Below the pieces are notes generated by a model, which was not told the DNA's origin, ran no database searches, and saw nothing but the letters and a program-made list of their open reading frames with translations. Positions 7,895-18,910 of a stretch of 64,000 nucleotides of DNA are shown here, piece by piece. The stretch spans positions 1 to 64,000 of the forward strand of contig CAMJIL010000005.1 of the NCBI GenBank assembly GCA_946405805.1, in the 5' to 3' direction. The position numbers and the translations under genes were made by a program. The number at the start of each line of letters is the position of its first letter. Positions within the stretch are counted from its first letter, which is position 1. The stretch comes from an uncultured Prevotellaceae bacterium. Its GTDB lineage: Bacteria; Bacteroidota; Bacteroidia; Bacteroidales; Bacteroidaceae.

Positions 7895-9901
7895 ATGAAA
7901 CGACTGACAACGTGTGTTGCGTTGCTGTTAGCAGCGACGATGGGTATGAATGCCCAGAAGCCTATGAATGCCCCAAAGGGTGGTAAGGCCATTAGTGACG
8001 AACTGATAGGTATATTCTTTGAGGATATCAGTTCCAGCGCTGATGGTGGCCTGTATGCAGAACTGATACAAAACGGCTCTTTCGAGTATTCTCCTGCTGA
8101 GCGAGACGGGTGGGGCGCAGGTACTTCTTGGAAGGTAACACGCCCTGGACATTCTCTGGGTATGCTGGAGGTGAGGATGGATAATGGCATACATCCTAAC
8201 AACCCAACCTATATGCGTCTCACAGCAGAGCGTGTGAAGGAGTTCTACGACTACAAAGGCTGGAGAGGCTACGGCATTGAAAATAGCGGCTTTGGCGGCA
8301 TCAGTGTGAAGAGTGGGGCAATGTACGACTTCTCTGTCTTCCTGCGTAACTATGGTCAGGCAAAGCAGCTGCGAGTTGTCTTGGTAGAGCCACAGAGGGG
8401 TAAGGAGCCAAAGCTGTTGGCAGAGGCTTTCGTTACAGCCGATGCTGCTGACTGGAAGAAATACAATGCTGTCCTCGTTCCAAATGCTGACAGCAAGAAA
8501 GCCGTGCTGCAGATTCTCATGCTGACACAGGGCGTTATGGATGTTGATATGGTGTCGCTGATGCCACAGGATACATATAAGGGTCACGGCCTGCGAAAGG
8601 ATTTGGCGCAGACACTTGCTGACCTGCAGCCTAAGTTTATGCGTTTCCCAGGCGGTTGCGTGGTACACGGCGGTGGTGACGGATTCTGGGATACATATCG
8701 CTGGAAGACCACAATAGGTCCAAAGGAGCAGCGTCGCGGCCTGAAGAATACATGGGGCTATCATCAGAGCATGGGATTGGGATTCTATGAGTATTTCCAG
8801 TTCTGCGAAGACCTCGGCATGGAGCCTGTTCCTATCCTGCCTTCCGGCGTAAGCTGTCAGGGAACAAACGGTGGTTGGAACATGTGGCCTACCCAGGCAC
8901 AGGAAGTTGTTCCGATGTCAGAGATGGACGAGTGGGTTAGCGAAGCAATCGACCTCATAGAGTGGGCTAACGGCGACCCTGCTACTAACAAGTGGGCAAA
9001 GATGCGTGCTGATGCAGGTCATCCAAAGCCTTTCAACCTGAAGTATTTAGGTATTGGTAACGAAGAGAAAATATCTCCTGAGTTCTGCGAACGCTTTAAA
9101 TATATATATGAGCGCGTGACAAAGGCACATCCTGAGATTATCATCGTTGGAACAGCTGGTCCTGGCTCTCATCCAAAGAATCCTGACTTCGAGGCTGGTT
9201 GGAAACTGGCAGAAGAGTTGGATATGCCAATCATCGACGAGCACTATTATGAGAAGGACAGCTTCTTCCTCAGCAAGCGCCAGTATGACAGCTATCCACG
9301 CACTCGTAAGACAAAGGTATATCTGGGTGAATATGCAGCAAAGGACAAGCGCCTCATTGATGCTTTGGCAGAGGGACTCTATCTGTTGCATGTAGAGCGT
9401 AACGGTGATGTTGTCTGCATGACATCATACGCACCACTCTTTGCAAAGAAGGATGCTACAAACTGGAATCCGGACCTTATCTACTTCGATAACGAACGTC
9501 CTTACCTGACATGCAGCTATTATGTACAACAGATGTTCGGACAGTCATCAGGACAGTATTACTATGGCGACTGCGTGCAGTTCAAGGGTGATGCTGCTGG
9601 CGTTGAGCAGCCACAGGTGGATGTTCACTATGGTCAGAGCGTAGTGCTTAACGTGAAGAAGCGTAAACTGTATGTGAAGTTGGTGAATGCTTCTGCCGAA
9701 AAGAAGGTGGCAGACATCGACCTGAGCCGCTTCCCAATAAAGAAGAATGTTGTGAAGACAGTGCTGACAGGCGATGCTAAGGACGAGAACAACTACGAAA
9801 AGCAGCCTATCGCTCCAAAGAAGGAAACCGTTAAGGCACAGAAGAAGTTCAGTTTCGACTTGGAGCCATACACAATGGTGATGTTGGAATACGAGATGTA
9901 A
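7895..9901 (+). CDS. Alpha-L-arabinofuranosidase, GH51
   Basis: A 668-aa secreted or periplasmic enzyme (signal peptide ending MGMNAQ) that should release arabinofuranosyl side chains from arabinan or arabinoxylan. The N-terminal region (FEDISSSADGGLYAELIQNGSFE) is typical of GH51. A carbohydrate-binding-like insert spans about residues 85-225. The (beta/alpha)8 barrel follows: RFPGGC, the acid/base Glu in LGIGNEEK and the nucleophile Glu in VYLGEYAAK. A C-terminal beta domain ends with LEPYTMVMLEYEM, the usual family ending. All key residues are visible and length is normal. It follows the CotH gene in the same transcription unit and complements the GH3 and CE1-like genes downstream. Confidence 0.95.
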   Translation: MKRLTTCVALLLAATMGMNAQKPMNAPKGGKAISDELIGIFFEDISSSADGGLYAELIQNGSFEYSPAERDGWGAGTSWKVTRPGHSLGMLEVRMDNGIHPNNPTYMRLTAERVKEFYDYKGWRGYGIENSGFGGISVKSGAMYDFSVFLRNYGQAKQLRVVLVEPQRGKEPKLLAEAFVTADAADWKKYNAVLVPNADSKKAVLQILMLTQGVMDVDMVSLMPQDTYKGHGLRKDLAQTLADLQPKFMRFPGGCVVHGGGDGFWDTYRWKTTIGPKEQRRGLKNTWGYHQSMGLGFYEYFQFCEDLGMEPVPILPSGVSCQGTNGGWNMWPTQAQEVVPMSEMDEWVSEAIDLIEWANGDPATNKWAKMRADAGHPKPFNLKYLGIGNEEKISPEFCERFKYIYERVTKAHPEIIIVGTAGPGSHPKNPDFEAGWKLAEELDMPIIDEHYYEKDSFFLSKRQYDSYPRTRKTKVYLGEYAAKDKRLIDALAEGLYLLHVERNGDVVCMTSYAPLFAKKDATNWNPDLIYFDNERPYLTCSYYVQQMFGQSSGQYYYGDCVQFKGDAAGVEQPQVDVHYGQSVVLNVKKRKLYVKLVNASAEKKVADIDLSRFPIKKNVVKTVLTGDAKDENNYEKQPIAPKKETVKAQKKFSFDLEPYTMVMLEYEM

Positions 9902-9902
9902 C

Positions 9903-10012
9903 GATTTACGTTTAACGATTAATGGTTAAAGACAGTGGCGCAGGATGCTTTGTATCTTGCGCCATTGAATTTACATTAAAAAAAGTTAAGGTTAGCGTTA
10001 ACGTAAAGGTTG
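9903..10012. repeat. Degenerate ACGATTT/GTTAACG heptamer arrays
   Basis: Units such as CGTTTAACGATTAATGGTTAAAG directly after the GH51 stop, and GTTAAGGTTAGCGTTAACG units at 9985-10012, surround a short unique stretch. No gene is visible. Confidence 0.6.
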
Positions 10013-10026
10013 AGAAAAAAAAATCG

Positions 10027-10034
10027 TATCTTTG
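10027..10034 (+). promoter_or_regulatory. Promoter -7 element for the HAD gene
   Basis: TATCTTTG at 10027-10034, only 7 bases before the ATG at 10042, which implies a very short or absent leader. It makes any in-frame start upstream of 10042 unlikely. Confidence 0.65.
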
Positions 10035-10041
10035 CACCCTG

Positions 10042-10668
10042 ATGGAACGAAAATTTAAAGCAGCTCTTTTCGATCTCGATGGTACGCTCATCGATACAGA
10101 AGACCAATATACTGTCATTTGGGGACGCATTGCGCGAAAATATCGTCCTGATATTCCTGACCTGGAGTATATCATAAAGGGTACTACGCTAACGAATATC
10201 CTGGCGACATATTTCAGCCCTGAGACACACGAGGCGGTGATAAGGGAACTGGATGCGTTTGAGGCGCAGATGGACTATAGCTTCTTTCCCTTTGTGGAGG
10301 AGTTTCTTGCTGACATACGCAGTCATGGCGTGAAATGTGCCATCGCCACCTCGTCAAACAAACAGAAGATGCTATATGCCACGAGGAATAATCCTCTCAT
10401 CGGCACGATGTTCGACAAGATACTGACAGCGGAGGATTTTAGCGCCTCGAAGCCTAATCCAGATTGTTACCTGAAGGCTGCGGAGGCATTGCAGACGCCA
10501 TTGGACAGCTGTATAGTCTTTGAGGATGCCTACACAGGTCTGCAGGCAGGCATGGCATCAGGGATATATACCGTAGGCCTCGCCACAGGACATACCATAG
10601 AGGAAATAACACCCCTCTGCCACAAGGCGCTGAAAAGCTTCGAAGGAGTGGGGTATGAAGATTTTTGA
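10042..10668 (+). CDS. HAD-superfamily phosphatase (beta-phosphoglucomutase-like)
   Basis: A 208-aa cytoplasmic hydrolase of the HAD superfamily. Motif I is DLDGTLID (Asp nucleophile plus the second acid Asp), motif II ATSSN, motif III the Lys in SASKPNPD and motif IV FEDAYTG. The helical cap between motifs I and II puts it in the beta-phosphoglucomutase/phosphoglycolate-phosphatase group of sugar or small phosphate phosphatases. The exact substrate cannot be read from sequence. The frame extends 40 codons upstream of the chosen ATG, but that part overlaps the promoter and repeats. Confidence 0.88.
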   Translation: MERKFKAALFDLDGTLIDTEDQYTVIWGRIARKYRPDIPDLEYIIKGTTLTNILATYFSPETHEAVIRELDAFEAQMDYSFFPFVEEFLADIRSHGVKCAIATSSNKQKMLYATRNNPLIGTMFDKILTAEDFSASKPNPDCYLKAAEALQTPLDSCIVFEDAYTGLQAGMASGIYTVGLATGHTIEEITPLCHKALKSFEGVGYEDF

Positions 10669-10757
10669 AAAAAACCGAGAAAAACCCCAACGAGGGCAGT
10701 TAAGTCTTTTCAGAATGTTTTTTAGCGTAGCGAGGTTTTTGTGGTTTTTGTTAAAAT
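10669..10757. other. AT-rich gap with long imperfect inverted repeat (possible terminator)
   Basis: AAAAAAACCGAGAAAAACCCC right after the HAD stop is nearly complementary to GAGGTTTTTGTGGTTTTTG about 60 bases later, so the transcript can fold into a long hairpin ending in Ts. The right arm shares GGTTTTTGTTAAAAT with the leader of trkH at about 23337-23350. Confidence 0.45.
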
Positions 10758-10769
10758 AAAAATAAGACA

Positions 10770-11588
10770 TTGAAACGGATTTATTACATATTATTCTCTC
10801 TTCTTCTTGCGCTGAATGTGTCGGCGCAGGAGACGGACGATATTGCGGCATCGCTGAATCTGCCAGAGACAGTGGTGCTGGCAGACGGCATGACATTCGA
10901 AGAATACCTGCTGAAACAGGTGCTGGCGAATGCAAAACCATTGAAGGCTCGCATCAATACCCTAAGATATTCTGTTACGTGCCAGTTAGAGAAGGATATT
11001 GACCTGAAGGCGATACCACATCGCAGAACCATATCGTTCGCAGCACGTCTGGCAGGATTCGGACCTATCGTGTCGGCCCTCATGGAGCATAAGCATTTTG
11101 GAATCACCATGGCGGAGGATGTATTGTTTAACAAAGGAAAGATAACGACCTCCAACGTCCGCATGGTAGAGATGAAACAGCAGCTGACAGAGAAGCAGAT
11201 AGCATCGTTCCTGAAACACGACGGCATGATGAGTGCCAATGTCTATGACAAATTCTATGAAAAGGTGCGCGACAAGGTAAAGGAATTGCAGAAGAAATAT
11301 CGCAAGAAGCAGGAAACGGGCATGAAATATAGTGGCAGCTATACTGCTGGCAACCGAACCTTCTATATCGTGAAGCTCGACAATATGGAGGTACACATCG
11401 CAGACGGCTGTTGGCAGATATCGCGCATCAGCTACAGCGAGGGCCAGAATACCATGTACTACGAATTCAAAGAGGTAAGGTCGGGCCTCTTCCTGCTCAG
11501 CAACGGCAGAGCGAAACTGTTCCTCGACAGAAAGAAATGGCCGAAAGGATATATCGCAATGAAGATGAACTACGATTATAATTCATAA
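10770..11588 (+). CDS. Exported protein of unknown function, TTG start
   Basis: A 272-aa protein with a clear signal peptide (KRIYYILFSLLLALNVSAQ) and a mainly alpha/beta mature part rich in Lys and Met; there is a charged helical stretch at about residues 175-190 (KVKELQKKYRKKQ). I do not recognise the family. The initiation codon appears to be TTG: there is no ATG or GTG that would keep the whole signal peptide. Its last codons (NS and stop) are already inside the AATTCAT heptamer array that leads into the GH3 gene 16 bases on, so the two genes are probably cotranscribed. Confidence 0.65.
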   Translation: MKRIYYILFSLLLALNVSAQETDDIAASLNLPETVVLADGMTFEEYLLKQVLANAKPLKARINTLRYSVTCQLEKDIDLKAIPHRRTISFAARLAGFGPIVSALMEHKHFGITMAEDVLFNKGKITTSNVRMVEMKQQLTEKQIASFLKHDGMMSANVYDKFYEKVRDKVKELQKKYRKKQETGMKYSGSYTAGNRTFYIVKLDNMEVHIADGCWQISRISYSEGQNTMYYEFKEVRSGLFLLSNGRAKLFLDRKKWPKGYIAMKMNYDYNS

Positions 11589-11600
11589 TTCATAATTGAA
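11578..11600. repeat. AATTCAT heptamer array at a gene junction
   Basis: Three AATTCAT-type units supply the last codons and the stop of the gene at 10770 and the space before the GH3 start. Confidence 0.7.
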
Positions 11601-11604
11601 CAAA

Positions 11605-14185
11605 ATGAAGACAAGAAGCACACTTGCAGCTTTGGTGCTGCTGCTTGGCATTAGTATGCCGATGATGTCACAGACGTCACAACCTAAGTACAAAGACCCA
11701 AACCTTAGCGCCCACGAAAGGGCTGTTGACCTCTGTTCGCAGCTTACTCTTGAAGAGAAGGCAAAACTGATGCTCGACGAGAGTCCGGCTATCCCTCGCT
11801 TGGGAATAAAGAAATTCTTCTGGTGGAGCGAGGCTCTGCATGGCGCAGCCAACATGGGTAATGTGACAGTGTTCCCAGAACCTGTGGCAATGGCAGCATC
11901 GTTCAATCCTGATTTGCTTTATAAGTGCTTCGATGTTGCGAGCACAGAATTCCGCGCACAGTATAACCACCGCATGTATGACCAGAAGGGTGAGGACGAG
12001 AAGTTCCACAGCCTTTCTGTCTGGACTCCTAATGTTAACATTTTTCGTGACCCGCGTTGGGGCAGGGGACAGGAAACCTATGGTGAGGACCCATACCTGA
12101 CCAGCGTTATGGGTGTGCAGGTTGTAAAGGGCTTGCAAGGTCCTGAGACAGCAAAATATCGTAAGCTGTGGGCTTGTGCAAAACACTATGCCGTACACAG
12201 CGGTCCTGAATATACACGCCATTCGGCAAACCTTACTGATGTGTCGCCACGCGATATGTGGGAGACATATATGCCTGCCTTCAAGACTCTTGTTCAGGAT
12301 GCAAAGGTGCGCGAGGTGATGTGTGCCTATCAGCGTCTCGACGACGACCCTTGTTGTGGCAGCCAGCGCCTGTTGCAGACCATACTGCGCGATGAGTGGG
12401 GCTTCAAATATCTTGTGGTGAGCGACTGTGGCGCTGTCAGTGATTTCTATGAGTCTCACAAGTCTTCCTCCGACCCTGTTCATGCTTCTGCAAAGGCTAC
12501 TATCGCTGGCACTGATGTGGAGTGTGGCTATGGCTATGCCTACAAGAGCATCCCAGAGGCTGTAAAGCGTGGCTTCATAACTGAGGCTGAGGTTGATAAG
12601 CATGTCATCCGCCTGCTGGAAGGCCGTTTCGACCTTGGCGAGATGGATGACCCGTCTCTCGTCGAATGGTCTAAGATACCTTATTCTGCTATGTCAACAA
12701 AGGCGTCTGCCAATATCTCCCTCGATATGGCTCGCCAGACTATCGTGCTTCTTCAGAACAAGGGTGGCATCCTGCCTCTCAGTAAGAATAAGGAAAAGAT
12801 TGCTGTCATAGGTCCTAATGCTGACAATATGCCTATGATGTGGGGCAACTATAATGGCCAGCCAAATCATACTATTACTATTCTCAATGGCATTAAGGCT
12901 AAGCAGAAGAAAATCACCTATATCCCTGGCTGCGACCTTACCTATGATAAGGTGATGGAATGCCTCATGGCATCGCAGTGCAGTTTTGAGGGCAAGAAGG
13001 GTATGAAGGGCACTTTCTGGAACAATCGCAATATGGAGGGCAAGCCTGTCACTACACAGTATTATACTACGCCGCTGGCAGTCACCACCTTTGGTATGCA
13101 CAACTTCGCCCCTGGCGTACAGCTTGAGGATTTCTCTGCTAAGTACGAGACGGTCTTCACCCCAAGCGAGGCTGGTGAATATGTGGTGAATGTGGATGGC
13201 TGCGGACAGTTTGAACTCTACATCGATGGAGAGCGCAAGTTCAGACATCGCATCTGGCGCACTACGCCTAATCGTGTTGCCATTCAGGCTGAGAAGGGCA
13301 AGAGCTATAACATAGAGGTGCGCTTCTCTCATGTTCATACCTATAATGCCAACCTTGCTATCAACATCGCTAAGGAGCATCCTATCGACTATCAGGAGAC
13401 CATCGCACAACTCAAGGGCATCGACAAGGTTATCTTCGTGGGTGGTATATCTCCTGCTCTCGAAGGCGAGGAAATGCCTGTTGACATCGAGGGCTTCAAG
13501 GGGGGCGATCGTACTAACATCGAACTGCCAAAGGTACAGCGCGACTTCCTGAAGGCTCTAAAGGATGCTGGCAAGCATATTATCTTCGTCAACTGCTCTG
13601 GTTCTTGCATCGCCCTACAGCCTGAGACTGAGACCTGCGAGGCCATCGTACAGGCTTGGTATCCTGGTCAGGAGGGTGGCACTGCTGTTGCTGATGTGTT
13701 GTTTGGCGACTGCAACCCAGCAGGAAAGTTGCCTGTGACATTCTATAAAAATAGCAATCAGCTGCCTGACTATGAGGACTACTCTATGAAGGGCCGCACA
13801 TACAGATATTTCTCTGATGCTCTCTATCCATTCGGCTATGGATTGTCATACACCACCTTCAAGATGGGCAACGAAAAACTGACAGCTGCTGCTGATGGCA
13901 CAGGAAGCCTAAGCGTGGATGTTACCAATACAGGCAATCGCGAGGGTACGGAGATTGTTCAACTCTATGTACGCGACAAGGCTGACACAGAAGGTCCTAC
14001 GAAGAGTCTCAGGGGCTTCCAGCGTGTAACCCTGAAGGCTGGCGAGACAAAGACTGTTACCATTCCTCTTACAAGAAAAACCTTCGAACTGTGGGACGGC
14101 ATCACCAGCACTATGCGCACCAAGGCTGGTAACTATGAGGTGATGTGTGGCACAAGTTCTGCAGACCCGAACATGAAGAAATTTG

Positions 14186-14205
<20 letters not shown>
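11605..14205 (+). CDS. GH3 beta-xylosidase/beta-glucosidase with PA14-like insert
   Basis: An 866-aa secreted exo-glycosidase (signal peptide ending PMMSQ) that should remove terminal xylose or glucose from xylo- or glucan-oligosaccharides. The GH3 N-terminal barrel shows DPRWGRGQETYGEDP, KHYAVHSG and the nucleophile Asp in VVSDCGAV. The second alpha/beta domain starts near residue 370 (IVLLQNKGGILPLSKN) and carries an inserted PA14-like domain (about residues 465-590, VNVDGCGQFELYIDGER). A fibronectin-III-like domain ends the protein (YVRDKADTEGPTKSLRGF). The SDCGAV and cysteine-rich DDDPCCGS features are typical of the xylosidase branch. ATG at 11605 chosen over TTG at 11596. The stop codon lies inside a heptamer array. 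The CE1-like esterase follows after 25 bases. Confidence 0.93.
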
Positions 14206-15382
<1,177 letters not shown>

Positions 15383-15383
15383 T

Positions 15384-15420
15384 AATTGTGCATTATGCAT
15401 TGTGCATTATGAATTATGAA
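15384..15420. repeat. GCATTAT/GCATTGT heptamer array forming the nudC start
   Basis: Four 7-base units (TGCATTA, TGCATTG, TGCATTA, TGAATTA) fill the gap between the esterase stop and nudC and provide the ATG of nudC. Confidence 0.8.
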
Positions 15421-16011
15421 GATATAATCTCAAACATCGACAGCTTTTCTCGTCAGGAGTTGCGACAATTCTTTGCTGAGCATGACGAAGAGACCTCTTC
15501 AAAGGTGGCTCGTGCGAAGGCTCTTTCGGAATGGCGCAAGAAGACGGTTTATTGTTCCCGTTGTGGCACAAAACTCGTTGAGGATACAGAATTTACAGCG
15601 ATGAAGTGTCCTAATTGTGGGGAACTGTTGTTTCCACGTATCGACCCCTGCATCATAGTATTGGTAAGGAATGGTGACAAGATACTCCTTGCTCGCCACA
15701 CACAACGCAATCAGGATATCTATGCCTGTCTGGCTGGATATGTGGAAGCTGGCGAGACGATAGAAAATGCTGTCCGCAGAGAGATATTTGAGGAGACAGG
15801 TATAAAGGTCAAGAATATACAGTATCGTGGCAGCCAGAGCTGGCCTTTCCCACGACAGCTGATGCTGGCATTCTATGCTGACTATGAGAGTGGAGAGATA
15901 AAGGTGCAGGAAGAGGAAATAGAGGATGCTAAGTGGTTTGACATTAACGATCTGCCAGCCACTCCAGCACCAGGGTCAATAGCATACAGACTTATTCATG
16001 GGGAGATATGA
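15409..16011 (+). CDS. nudC: NADH pyrophosphatase NudC (Nudix hydrolase)
   Basis: A 200-aa cytoplasmic Nudix hydrolase that splits NADH/NAD+ into NMN(H) and AMP; family members also remove NAD caps from RNA. A four-Cys zinc ribbon (CSRCGTK and CPNCGE) precedes the Nudix domain. The Nudix box is complete (GYVEAGETIENAVRREIFEETG), and the SQSWPFP motif just after it is diagnostic of NudC. It lacks the longer N-terminal domain of the E. coli enzyme, giving a compact form. ATG at 15409 is the closest to the first conserved residues; another in-frame ATG at 15388 would add seven residues encoded by the heptamer array. Confidence 0.92.
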   Translation: MNYEDIISNIDSFSRQELRQFFAEHDEETSSKVARAKALSEWRKKTVYCSRCGTKLVEDTEFTAMKCPNCGELLFPRIDPCIIVLVRNGDKILLARHTQRNQDIYACLAGYVEAGETIENAVRREIFEETGIKVKNIQYRGSQSWPFPRQLMLAFYADYESGEIKVQEEEIEDAKWFDINDLPATPAPGSIAYRLIHGEI

Positions 16012-16168
16012 CCCCCTCCCGTCCTCCCCAAGGGGAGAGAGTGGGAAGAAGGGTGAATGGAAGAAGGAAGAAAGTTTAATACTGACTACCCCTACAAATA
16101 AACCTTCATCCTTCATCCATAAACCTTCATCCAAAATAACAATTTTCAATGTTCAATGTTCCATGTTC
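16012..16168. repeat. Mixed repeat block: C-rich CCCTCCCGTCCTCCCC element, CCTTCAT and CAATGTT heptamers
   Basis: After the nudC stop comes a C/G-rich inverted element (CCTCCCC AAG GGGAG), then purine-rich GAAGAAGG units, CCTTCAT heptamers and CAATGTT heptamers. The last of these supply the ATG of the next gene. The frame is open through the block, but its product there would be pure repeat translation. Confidence 0.75.
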
Positions 16169-16657
16169 AATAAAAATACAAACTGGGAAACAGAGACAGA
16201 GGCACGCGTAGCGAAGGGCGTGGCTTATTTTAAGGAGGGCTACAACTGTGCGCAGTCTGTTGCTCGCGCCTTTGCTGATGTATATGACGTGCCACTGCCA
16301 CTGATGACCCTGATGTCTGCCAGCTTTGGTGCAGGCATAGGGCGAATGCGCGAAACGTGTGGCACTGCCAGCGGAATGTTTATGCTGGCAGGACTGGAGA
16401 CTGCTTCTGTGGAAGCCAGTCAGGAGACAAAGGCAAGGAATTATGCTGCTGTACAGGAATTGGCAGCGGATTTCAAGGCGCAGACGGGTTCGCTGATTTG
16501 TCGCGAACTGCTGAAAGGGTATGTGAAGGATATAAACACTAATCCTACGCCTGAGGCAAGGACTGATGAGTATTATCGCAAGCGTCCATGTGTGAAAATG
16601 GTAGAACTCGCCATCCGCACATACATGGCATGGCTCAAACGCAGCCACGAGGGTTAG
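16163..16657 (+). CDS. C_GCAxxG_C_C family protein (redox/metal-type)
   Basis: A 164-aa cytoplasmic protein of the C_GCAxxG_C_C family (cysteine-containing relatives of split-Soret cytochrome c). Visible conserved elements are YNCAQSV, FGAGIGRMRETCGTASG and two more cysteines (LICRELL and KRPCVKM). These Cys residues probably bind a metal cluster or do redox chemistry, but no biochemical role is settled. The start at 16163 was chosen because everything upstream in frame is repeat-derived. The stop overlaps the stop of the convergent antiporter gene by 4 bases. Confidence 0.8.
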   Translation: MFNKNTNWETETEARVAKGVAYFKEGYNCAQSVARAFADVYDVPLPLMTLMSASFGAGIGRMRETCGTASGMFMLAGLETASVEASQETKARNYAAVQELAADFKAQTGSLICRELLKGYVKDINTNPTPEARTDEYYRKRPCVKMVELAIRTYMAWLKRSHEG

Positions 16658-18783
16658 AAGAAAAACAAACGTCTCTTCAGATGCCTCCACCAGAGCACGA
16701 ATTCATGGTATGCTGACATCTGTTCAGTATGCTGTGCTGTGGCGAATGTCATCACATCAGGAGCAGGCCCAAACTGGTCTGGGAAGAGGATAATATAGTT
16801 ATTGCCCCTGTAGTTCTCTGTCATCTCCTCTGGCAGATTATTTAATGCCGCCTTATAGGAAACAGTACCAGGACGTGCTGTGACAACAACAAGCATCTCG
16901 TCTTCCTTCACACTTTGCATAAGTGCTATGAGCCCCTTCCATTTTGGCATCGAGATAAATTCCGCTCTTACGCCAGGATGTTTGTGGGTGATGTATTGGT
17001 CGATGAGGTTGAGGGATGTCATTCTGCCATGAAAACAAATGCGACAGCCTATATTCTTTGCCAATCGTGACAGACGCTCTATCCAACGATAGAAGCCTGG
17101 TTCGAATTCTGCTCGTGAAGGAACAGCAACATGTATGGCGCGAAGGGTGCTCAGCGGCTGTACACAACGCACAATGCTGATTTGGCGCGAGAGACCATTG
17201 AAGACACTCTGTGCAAATTCTCCCCAGAAGGCACGACGCGAATTATCGTGAACATGGGCACCCATGATAATCTCAGAACAGTCATACTCCTTAAAGGCAT
17301 GCTTGATGCCATTGGCGATGTTGGCAGCCAGGCGCACCTGTGTCTGCATCCTCACATCGGCCTCTGCAGCCTTGCGGACTACCTTCTCAAGCAACTCGCG
17401 ACCTCTCTGCTGGTCTTCTTCTGCCTCCTCACCGTCATATACCACATTGAGGGCTATAAGGCCACGATTGAGCTCCGTATTGCGCATCATGATGGCGAGA
17501 TTGACGAGGGTGTTGCATGTTTCGTGATATTTCACAGGAATGAGAATCTTCTCGTCATCACTGTCGTTATTCTTCTGGCTTTTGCGAAGACCGCCCTTGA
17601 GGACTATATCTCGTGCTGCCTTGTCAGTAACGATGGTAGAGATGATGCAGGTGAAGAGTATCATCATCACAACGCCATTCAGCATGTTGTCATCGATGAT
17701 GTTGAGCTGCATGCCTATCATTACGATGGCAATACCACCTGCAGCATGGGCTGAGGTAAGGCCAAACATCAGATGCCCGTCATGAAGTGGCAGACGGAAT
17801 GCCAAACAAGAACCATAGGCTGCTATTGCCTTGCCCAACGTACCAACGATGACGATAATCAGTACTGTTGGTATGATACCGATAGTGGTCGTGTCGTGTG
17901 CAGAATCGAAGAGCAGTCCGACATTGATGAGCATGCCGACACCAATAAGGAAATATGGGATGAAGATGGCATTTCCTATGAATTCGATGCGTTGCATCAG
18001 TGGTGACACATGGGGGATGAAACGATTGAGAATCAATCCGCTATAGAAAGCTCCGAAGATGCCGTCAATGCCTATTACTTCTGACAATGCGGCACTGAAG
18101 AACATCATGCCGAGGACGAAGATATACTGCATTACGGAATCGCTGTAACTCCTTAGGAACCAACGGGTGGCAATGCGCAGAATGTAGTGGGTCGCTACAC
18201 AGAATAACAGGAATTTTGCCACAAAGAGCGACCAGAACCCTATTCCTGCTCCGCCAAGGGCACTGCCTTTTACTGCTGTCACAACGATGAGGGCCAGCAG
18301 AAGGGATGACATCGAGGCTCCAACGCTGATGGTCGTCGTAGAGTGCTTTTGCAGGCCATAGCGCGTAATGATGGGGTAGGAGATGAGGGTGTTTGCTGCC
18401 ATCACACACGAGAGAATGACAGAGGCAAGAGGGGTATAGCCTAACAGGTATATACCTGCCACATACATCATCGCAAAAGGCGTCAGAAACGAGGCTATAC
18501 TGAAAATGCCAATCTTATGGCGGCCATTCTTGAGATCTTGCAAATCCATCTCCAAACCTGCAAGAAACATGATATAAAGAATTCCTACGCGACCAAATAA
18601 CTCAAAGGAGGCATCGCGCTCAAGAATATTAAACCCGTATGGGCCGATAACAACACCTGCCAACACCATACCTATTATATGGGGTATGCGAAGCTTTCCC
18701 ATCACAATAGGTGCGAAGAGAATAATCAGCAACACGGTAAAGAATACCATAGTCGGACTGGTTATAGGGAAATATTCTGACAT
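16654..18783 (-). CDS. CPA2-type cation:proton antiporter with C-terminal USP-like domain
   Basis: A 709-aa inner-membrane protein. Residues 1-390 hold about 12-13 membrane segments of the Na+/H+ or K+/H+ exchanger family (KefB/NapA type), with the signature LFLAGLEMDL-like stretch (IMFLAGLEMDLQ) and GIFGAFYSGLIL. Residues about 410-700 are cytoplasmic, with two universal-stress-protein-like segments (KILIPVKYHETCNTLVNLA and AIHVAVPSRAEFEPG). It should move Na+ or K+ against H+ for pH and salt balance, which fits the K+ uptake genes trkA/trkH nearby. It starts with ATG and has a -7 element CAAAGGTA (complement) 33 bases upstream. Ion specificity is not resolvable. Confidence 0.88.
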   Translation of the reverse strand: MSEYFPITSPTMVFFTVLLIILFAPIVMGKLRIPHIIGMVLAGVVIGPYGFNILERDASFELFGRVGILYIMFLAGLEMDLQDLKNGRHKIGIFSIASFLTPFAMMYVAGIYLLGYTPLASVILSCVMAANTLISYPIITRYGLQKHSTTTISVGASMSSLLLALIVVTAVKGSALGGAGIGFWSLFVAKFLLFCVATHYILRIATRWFLRSYSDSVMQYIFVLGMMFFSAALSEVIGIDGIFGAFYSGLILNRFIPHVSPLMQRIEFIGNAIFIPYFLIGVGMLINVGLLFDSAHDTTTIGIIPTVLIIVIVGTLGKAIAAYGSCLAFRLPLHDGHLMFGLTSAHAAGGIAIVMIGMQLNIIDDNMLNGVVMMILFTCIISTIVTDKAARDIVLKGGLRKSQKNNDSDDEKILIPVKYHETCNTLVNLAIMMRNTELNRGLIALNVVYDGEEAEEDQQRGRELLEKVVRKAAEADVRMQTQVRLAANIANGIKHAFKEYDCSEIIMGAHVHDNSRRAFWGEFAQSVFNGLSRQISIVRCVQPLSTLRAIHVAVPSRAEFEPGFYRWIERLSRLAKNIGCRICFHGRMTSLNLIDQYITHKHPGVRAEFISMPKWKGLIALMQSVKEDEMLVVVTARPGTVSYKAALNNLPEEMTENYRGNNYIILFPDQFGPAPDVMTFATAQHTEQMSAYHEFVLWWRHLKRRLFFF

Positions 18784-18815
18784 GTGTTTGAGTGCTGTAT
18801 ATCAAAAAATTTTTG

Positions 18816-18823
18816 CAAAGGTA
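18816..18823 (-). promoter_or_regulatory. Promoter -7 for the antiporter gene
   Basis: TACCTTTG on the minus strand at 18816-18823. No convincing -33 TTTG at the usual distance. Confidence 0.6.
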
Positions 18824-18866
18824 ATAAAAAAATATTAAGAATGTGCGAAATAAAGAAAAAAAATCG

Positions 18867-18874
18867 TAACTTTG
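18867..18874 (+). promoter_or_regulatory. Promoter -7 for asd-dxs
   Basis: TAACTTTG at 18867-18874, divergent from the antiporter promoter. It shows that the asd start is the ATG at 18911 and not the upstream in-frame codon at 18872. Confidence 0.7.
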
Positions 18875-18910
18875 CGCCCGAAAAATGTTAATTATAATAT
18901 AAAAGAAGAT

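Noticed and set aside
9922-10041. N-terminal extension of the HAD phosphatase
   Set aside because: It would cross the promoter element at 10027-10034 and repeat arrays; the conserved DLDGT motif begins close to the ATG at 10042.
15998-16162. N-terminal extension of the C_GCAxxG_C_C protein
   Set aside because: The frame is open, but its translation consists only of repeat-derived sequence and does not belong to the family.
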